This document shows, piece after piece, positions 28,295 to 32,275 of a stretch of 32,275 nucleotides of DNA (positions are counted from its first letter, which is position 1; each line of letters begins with the position of its first letter). The notes under the pieces were generated by a model. That model was not told where the DNA came from. It did not search any database and saw nothing but the letters and a program-made list of their open reading frames with translations. The stretch is from Patescibacteria group bacterium (GTDB lineage Bacteria; Patescibacteriota; Minisyncoccia; Phycocordibacterales; UBA918): contig JABAZV010000023.1 of assembly GCA_018608435.1 (NCBI GenBank), positions 1 to 32,275 on the forward strand, given 5' to 3'. The translations under genes were made by a program, and so were the position numbers.

Positions 28295-29680
28295 ATGAAT
28301 ACTACATCTCACATGAGCTCAACTGACAGTATCGTAAAGACAGAACAAGTTGATGTTAGGCAACTTTGGGACGACGCTTTGGTAAAAGTAGAACTTTCTA
28401 TTACAGCAGCCAATTTTAAAACCTGGTTTCGAGAGACGCACATCGTATCGCTTGAAGACGGTACTGCAACTATTGGTGTACCTAGTGTTTTTGTTAAAGA
28501 CTGGTTGCAAGATAAGTTTCATACCATGATTCTAAAAACCCTACGCGACCTAACTCCACACGTAAGAAGTGTTGAATATACAGTGGCTCAGCGTAATGAA
28601 AGAAAGCAAGAGAATAACAAAAACCAAACTGTAAACGCTGCGCTGCCGCTTGAGGAATATTACATAAACAAAAGTGACAACCTAAACCCTAAGTATTCTT
28701 TCGACACATTTGTAGTCGGTCCTTACAACGCGCTTGCTCATGCTGCTGCAAAAACAGTTAGTGAAAAGCCTGGTATTACTTACAATCCGTTATTTATTTA
28801 CGGTAAGACTGGTCACGGTAAGACTCACCTCATTCAAGCAGTAGGGAACCATACTAAAAAAACAAACAAAAAAGTATTTTACGTAACCTCTGAACGTTTT
28901 GCTGTAGATTACTTCAACTCTCTCCAAAGCGGAACAGCAAACAGCTTTAAAGATCGCTATCGTCAGTACGATGTTTTGATTATGGACGATGTTCAATTTT
29001 TGGCCACTAAAGAAAAAACTCAAGAAGAATTATTTCACCTCTTCAACGCATTGCATGACAGCAATAAACAAATTGTTTTTTCTAGCGACCAACACCCAGC
29101 CTTACTAAACGGCATGGAAGAAAGGTTACAGTCTCGCTTTTCACAAGGAATGATTGTTGATCTGCCGGCACCAGACCGTGAGTCTAGAGCTGCTATCTTA
29201 CGCGCGAAAGCTGCACAAAACAGTATTACTCTTAATGATGATGTGGTTGAACACTTAGCCGAAAGCATCAAAGGAAACGTGCGTGAACTAGAAGGAGCCC
29301 TAAATACAATCATGTGTCAGTCGCAGCTTCTTGGACGAGCGTTATCAATCGACGAAGTGCGTACAATAATAAAGAACAGCTCTCGCCCAAGAAAAACACT
29401 TGCTATAGCAGATGTTGTTGAGAAAGTAGCTCGTTACTATGACATTGACCAAGCTAGTATTTACGAAAAAACTAGACGAAAGGAGGTGGTGAAACCACGT
29501 CAGATCATAATGTATATCCTGAGAGAAGATTTTCAAGCCTCATATCCTTCAATCGGTAAAAAGCTAGGAGGAAGAGATCATACGACAGTCATTCACTCTT
29601 GCGAGAAAATAAAACAGGAGTTAAAAAACAATGAAGAACTAGAAGAAGAGATCACACAAGTACGACTCTTACTTAAATAA
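28295..29680 (+). CDS. dnaA: Chromosomal replication initiator protein DnaA
   Basis: The product is 461 residues, normal length. Domain I (residues about 20-100) includes LWDDALVKVELSITAANFKTWF. A short linker follows, then the AAA+ domain III with NPLFIYGKTGHGKTHLIQAVGN (Walker A, about 169), YDVLIMDDVQFLATKEKTQEELFHLFN (Walker B) and LQSRFSQGMIVDLPAPDRESRAAIL (sensor region). Domain IV has the DNA-binding signature LGGRDHTTVIHSCEKI (about 424). All motifs are intact, so it should bind the DnaA boxes on both sides of the gene and open the origin. The start at 28295 is accepted; an ATG six codons later is also possible. There is no Shine-Dalgarno. An exceptionally long terminator follows. Confidence 0.98.
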   Translation: MNTTSHMSSTDSIVKTEQVDVRQLWDDALVKVELSITAANFKTWFRETHIVSLEDGTATIGVPSVFVKDWLQDKFHTMILKTLRDLTPHVRSVEYTVAQRNERKQENNKNQTVNAALPLEEYYINKSDNLNPKYSFDTFVVGPYNALAHAAAKTVSEKPGITYNPLFIYGKTGHGKTHLIQAVGNHTKKTNKKVFYVTSERFAVDYFNSLQSGTANSFKDRYRQYDVLIMDDVQFLATKEKTQEELFHLFNALHDSNKQIVFSSDQHPALLNGMEERLQSRFSQGMIVDLPAPDRESRAAILRAKAAQNSITLNDDVVEHLAESIKGNVRELEGALNTIMCQSQLLGRALSIDEVRTIIKNSSRPRKTLAIADVVEKVARYYDIDQASIYEKTRRKEVVKPRQIIMYILREDFQASYPSIGKKLGGRDHTTVIHSCEKIKQELKNNEELEEEITQVRLLLK

Positions 29681-29703
29681 AAAGATGGAAGGGGAGTAAG
29701 TTT

Positions 29704-29758
29704 AAAAATAAACAAAGGTGATGATCGACTCCGTCGCTCATCACCTTTGTTTATTTTT
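29704..29758 (+). terminator. Very long perfect terminator after dnaA
   Basis: AAAAATAAACAAAGGTGATGA pairs perfectly over 21 bp with TCATCACCTTTGTTTATTTTT. Inside the loop CGAC/GTCG adds four more pairs across one mismatch. It isolates dnaA from dnaN, which are often co-transcribed in other bacteria, and its T-run abuts the first DnaA box of the putative origin. Confidence 0.9.
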
Positions 29759-30026
29759 CCACACAGTTATCTACTGCTACTGAACAAAAAGCGTAACTAC
29801 CTGTGGGTTACTGCAAATAAACACTAGGAAAACTACCAACAAAACCATAAACAACTAAGGATAATGTCGTTTTTTATCCCCAATTATGTAGACAAATAAA
29901 ATCTCATTCAACCTTTCCCCAGTACTATCCGCAGCAACATACAGCTTACCCACAACAACAAAATAACAACTCGCCTCAAAACACACCTACAGTAGGCCAC
30001 GAAATACACTTTTGCACACATCCACA
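29755..30026. other. Putative replication origin (oriC) in the dnaA-dnaN gap
   Basis: The 385-base gap between dnaA and dnaN has no gene. It contains many DnaA-box-like 9-mers: TTTTCCACA (29755), TTATCTACT (29767), TAACCCACA on the minus strand (29802-29810), TTATCCCCA (29874), CTTTCCCCA (29913), CTATCCGCA (29925), TTACCCACA (29946) and ACATCCACA (30018). Most differ from TTATCCACA at one or two positions. The top strand is markedly A/C-rich (5 G against 22 C in 29941-30000). Established knowledge: oriC often lies beside dnaA with such clusters. The exact unwinding site is not identified. Confidence 0.7.
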
Positions 30027-30053
30027 CCCCTAATAATAAAGAGTAAAATAGAT

Positions 30054-30059
30054 TACAAT
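30054..30059 (+). promoter_or_regulatory. -10 box before dnaN (leaderless)
   Basis: TACAAT ends six bases before the ATG at 30066, so transcription would begin at the start codon. No -35 is evident. Confidence 0.45.
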
Positions 30060-30065
30060 AAAGAT

Positions 30066-31160
30066 ATGGAGATACTTATCCCCCACAACACACTGATAAC
30101 TGCACTTGAGATGGTTGGTCGTATTAGCACCAAGCATGTGACCTTACCTGTTCTTCAGTGTGTTCGACTTTCAGCTAAGGAAGGGAACATCACTCTGCAG
30201 GCAACTAACTTGGAGATCAGTATTGAAATACCGCTAAAAGGAGAAGTGATAGAAGATGGTGTGGTGGCAGTACCCACCCAAACCTTTCTACAGAGTATCC
30301 AGTTTATTTCTCAGAAAGAAATTACACTGAGAACTGAAGATCAAGTTTTGCAATTAGAGACAGCAAACACAAATACTTCAATCAAGACTTTTTCTGATGA
30401 TGAGTTTCCAATAGTGAAACAGATTCAGGGTGAAGAACTTAGTTTGCAGGGTGCTCAGTTTGCTTACGGTATTAAGAGCACGGCTTTTGCTGCGTCGATG
30501 ACTTCAATAAAACCAGAACTTGGTAGTGTGTTTATTCAACAAAAGAAAGAACATTCTCTTACTTTTGTGGCGACTGACTCTTTTCGCTTAATGGAAAAAA
30601 CAGTTACCCAAAAGGGTTTGGTATTCGATCAGTCTATGATGATTCCACAAAAAAATGCACTAGAATTAGCTAGAGTTTGTGAAACTTTAGGAGAAGATCC
30701 TGTTTTAGTGACAAATGAAAACCAGTGTTCTCTTCGTTTTCCAAGTGGTGTGTATATGTCCTCTAGATTAGTGACTGGGAGCTTTCCTGATTATGTGAAT
30801 ATTATCCCAAAAGAATTTGTGACTCATGTGACTGTTTTGAAGGATGATATCTTGAGATCTTTCAAGAAGACTAATATCTTTCTAAACAAGTTCAGGCAGG
30901 TGTCTCTGACCCTCTCAGAAGCTAGTCTGACAGTGTCTTCACAGAATAATGAAGTTGGACACACAACTGACACAATAAGAGCTCAGGTGGACGGAGAAGA
31001 GCTTGCTCTTAATTTTAATCAGCAGTACGTAACAGATCCTTTGTCTCATGTTAACGACGATTCGATCAAGATGAGTTTTGCTGGTATTGGTAGAGCAATG
31101 GTTATGACAGGAGTGTCTGATCAGAGTTTTCGTTATTTAATAATGCCGATGAATAAATAG
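30066..31160 (+). CDS. dnaN: DNA polymerase III subunit beta (sliding clamp)
   Basis: The ORF track starts at a TTG (30012), but the ATG at 30066 (MEILIPHNTLITALEMVGRISTKHVTLPVLQCVRLSA) matches the normal N-terminus of the clamp and follows a -10 box by six bases. The 364-residue product has the three-fold repeated clamp architecture; ITLQATNLEISIEIPLKGEVIEDGVVAVPTQTFLQ in domain 1, TFVATDSFRLMEKTV in domain 2, and the C-terminal YLIMPMNK near the hydrophobic partner-binding groove are recognisable. It tethers the replicative polymerase to DNA. The coding strand looks richer in G and T than the genes to its left, consistent with a strand-bias change at the origin. Identification is secure. 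Confidence 0.97.
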   Translation: MEILIPHNTLITALEMVGRISTKHVTLPVLQCVRLSAKEGNITLQATNLEISIEIPLKGEVIEDGVVAVPTQTFLQSIQFISQKEITLRTEDQVLQLETANTNTSIKTFSDDEFPIVKQIQGEELSLQGAQFAYGIKSTAFAASMTSIKPELGSVFIQQKKEHSLTFVATDSFRLMEKTVTQKGLVFDQSMMIPQKNALELARVCETLGEDPVLVTNENQCSLRFPSGVYMSSRLVTGSFPDYVNIIPKEFVTHVTVLKDDILRSFKKTNIFLNKFRQVSLTLSEASLTVSSQNNEVGHTTDTIRAQVDGEELALNFNQQYVTDPLSHVNDDSIKMSFAGIGRAMVMTGVSDQSFRYLIMPMNK

Positions 31161-31236
31161 TAGTAAAAGGTTTGATTGACAAGCCTTCTGACCAGTGACT
31201 TTCTGTAAAGTAATTGGCCAAATATTTTTCAAGAGC

Positions 31237-31245
31237 TGATATTAT
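31237..31245 (+). promoter_or_regulatory. Extended -10 promoter of the gene at 31252 (leaderless)
   Basis: TGA-TATTAT ends six bases before the ATG at 31252. TTGGCC lies 20 bases upstream of the -10, too far for a standard -35. Confidence 0.5.
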
Positions 31246-31251
31246 GTTGTT

Positions 31252-31560
31252 ATGAATCCTGAACAAGAACAATATAGAACACCGAGAAAAATGAAGGCAC
31301 TTAGTTCTCTGTTTTTGCGCTATGAAGGAAGATTAAAGCCACCGCAAGCATCTGTTGAGAAGGTTTGTATTGAAGTGATTGCAGAAGTGACGAGTATGAA
31401 GCTGACTAAAGATCAGGTTAAGTACACGGTAAGTACGAGAACGATTGCTGTACTGGCGCCAAGTTTGATTAAGAGTGAGATAAGGTTTCATCACACTAAA
31501 ATACTGAAGCAACTGCAAAATCAGTTGGGTGAAAAACATTCACCAAAAGTCATGTTGTAA
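31252..31560 (+). CDS. Small basic protein, possibly DUF721/DciA-like
   Basis: The product is 102 residues and basic. The middle (EKVCIEVIAEVTSMKLTKDQVKYTVSTRTIAVLAPSLIKSEIRFHHTKILKQLQNQLGEK) has the order expected of the DUF721/DciA fold: a helix, a beta hairpin with a V-T-V/V-L pattern, then a helix beginning with SEIRF and ILKQLQ. DciA loads the replicative helicase in bacteria that lack DnaC/DnaI and is often encoded near dnaN-recF-gyrB, which fits this location. The protein is shorter than most family members and similarity is faint, so the name is a hypothesis. It has its own leaderless-type promoter and a strong terminator that overlaps its stop codon. Confidence 0.6.
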   Translation: MNPEQEQYRTPRKMKALSSLFLRYEGRLKPPQASVEKVCIEVIAEVTSMKLTKDQVKYTVSTRTIAVLAPSLIKSEIRFHHTKILKQLQNQLGEKHSPKVML

Positions 31561-31595
31561 AATACCCTACTACAATTTTTGCAGTAGGGTATTTT
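31559..31595. terminator. Bidirectional terminator overlapping the stop of the 31252 gene
   Basis: AAAATACCCTACT pairs perfectly over 13 bp with AGTAGGGTATTTT around an 11-base loop. It begins inside the TAA stop codon and can also end the convergent PBP transcript. Confidence 0.88.
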
Positions 31596-31647
31596 AATTT
31601 TGCTGAGAGTTTGTAATTGTGGTGACTTTGTTTCGTGAAGCTGCTTC

Positions 31648-32275
31648 CTATCCTTCTTCTGTTACAGCTTCCTCCCTTGTATTTTCTATCGTCTGGTTTG
31701 TTGAGTTTGCTTCGTCATACCCAGCTCCTTCGTTTGCAGTAGCTGCTGCATCTTGGCTTTCTATTAATGATCCGAATATTTCCTCGTTCCATTGTTGTAC
31801 GCCGTACTCCCAGTTTTTATATTGCGAATCACCAGCTGGGTAATTAGGGTAGCTGCCAAGAGGGTCGTTTTTGTTTACGTAATGCAAGATGGAATGAACG
31901 TTTCCGTAAACAGTTGAAAGGTCTATCTTTGGAGCTGAGCTACCTTGTAGTGCTTGCAAGATTAGTGATGTGTCTACGTATTGTCCGCGGATAATTGGCT
32001 TTACTCCAGATGTTACTATTTCCGGTTCAGGGAATTCTTCTTCAGGTAGTTTTTCTAGTGCTATGTCCATAAACTCACGCCACATAGGAGTAGTAATAAG
32101 TCCAGATAAACCACCACCCATCTTAGAGTTGTCGTTGTTACCAGACCAAGACCCAACTGCTATGTTTGGAGCATAGCCCATTATCCAGGCGTCACGTAGG
32201 TTATTAGTGCTTCCAGATTTTGCTGCTACATCCCGATCGCTGAATTGTACTAGAGAGTTATATCCCCAAAGTGGA
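31648..32275 (-). CDS. Class A penicillin-binding protein, C-terminal part (5' end outside window)
   Basis: The ORF track begins at an internal Met (32181), but the same frame stays open to the window edge, reading PLWGYNSLVQFSDRDVAAKSGSTNNLRDAWIMGYAP, so this is the 3' part of a longer gene. KSGS is the third transpeptidase motif (K[T/S]G), followed by WIMGYAPNIAVGSWSGNNDN, typical just after it in PBP1A-type enzymes. These cross-link peptidoglycan outside the inner membrane and usually also carry a glycosyltransferase domain, which would lie beyond the window with the SxxK and SxN motifs. After the catalytic fold comes an unusual acidic, Ser/Asn/Glu-rich tail of about 60 residues (SLIESQDAAATANEGAGYDEANSTNQ). 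Class A assignment is inferred from the downstream motif context. Confidence 0.85.
   Translation of the reverse strand, partial: PLWGYNSLVQFSDRDVAAKSGSTNNLRDAWIMGYAPNIAVGSWSGNNDNSKMGGGLSGLITTPMWREFMDIALEKLPEEEFPEPEIVTSGVKPIIRGQYVDTSLILQALQGSSAPKIDLSTVYGNVHSILHYVNKNDPLGSYPNYPAGDSQYKNWEYGVQQWNEEIFGSLIESQDAAATANEGAGYDEANSTNQTIENTREEAVTEEG

Noticed and set aside
60-31650. TGA recoded as glycine or tryptophan
   Set aside because: All genes are full length under the standard code and contain no in-frame TGA. Absence of TGA stops is reported, but no reassignment can be shown.

Overview
The window looks like a chromosomal segment of a Candidate Phyla Radiation / Patescibacteria bacterium, most like the Parcubacteria. 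This is inference from gene content and style. There is a Gram-positive-like minimal type IV secretion (T4SS) cluster with many unrecognised membrane and surface proteins. Shine-Dalgarno (SD) sequences are almost absent, several starts look leaderless, and dnaN is followed by a small protein and a penicillin-binding protein instead of recF/gyrB. I support 29 protein genes, one of them (rpmH) too short for the ORF track. I see no tRNA, rRNA, CRISPR array or insertion sequence.

Layout. 0-2.1 kb (minus): a polytopic membrane protein of unknown function and a Xer-type tyrosine recombinase with substituted active-site residues. 2.1-5.7 kb (plus): an RNA-metabolism group, rpsO with a structured leader, a NYN-domain putative nuclease, and pnp. 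5.8-9.7 kb (plus): a 622-residue single-pass membrane protein, a DksA/TraR-like protein without its zinc finger, and comM. 9.8-10.8 kb (minus): a secreted LysM-M23 cell-wall hydrolase. 11.3-14.4 kb (plus): a UvrD/PcrA helicase and rsmA. 14.5-26.6 kb (plus): a 12 kb T4SS-like cluster with a VirB6/TrbL-like channel, PrgI, a TraC-like N-domain protein, a VirB4 ATPase, a VirB2-like pilin and six associated unknowns. 26.6-28.0 kb (minus): yidC, rnpA, rpmH. 28.1-31.2 kb (plus): DnaA boxes, dnaA, a probable oriC and dnaN. 31.2-32.3 kb: a small DUF721/DciA-like protein and, on the minus strand, the C-terminal part of a class A penicillin-binding protein that runs off the window.

How the parts work together. 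rpmH-rnpA-yidC and dnaA-oriC-dnaN are the classical origin neighbourhood. In the samples I counted, the top strand is C-richer left of 29.8 kb and G-richer right of it, which fits an origin between dnaA and dnaN. The T4SS-like cluster has a motor (VirB4), a channel (VirB6), inner-membrane partners (PrgI, TraC-like) and a pilin. It has no visible relaxase, coupling protein or outer-membrane core, so a DNA-uptake or surface-contact machine is at least as plausible as conjugation. The presence of comM in the same region is suggestive only.

Two features run through the whole window. First, -10 boxes, often extended TGn-TATNNT, lie 6 to 10 bases before the start codons of nine genes, which implies leaderless mRNAs. 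Second, none of the 29 genes ends in TGA.
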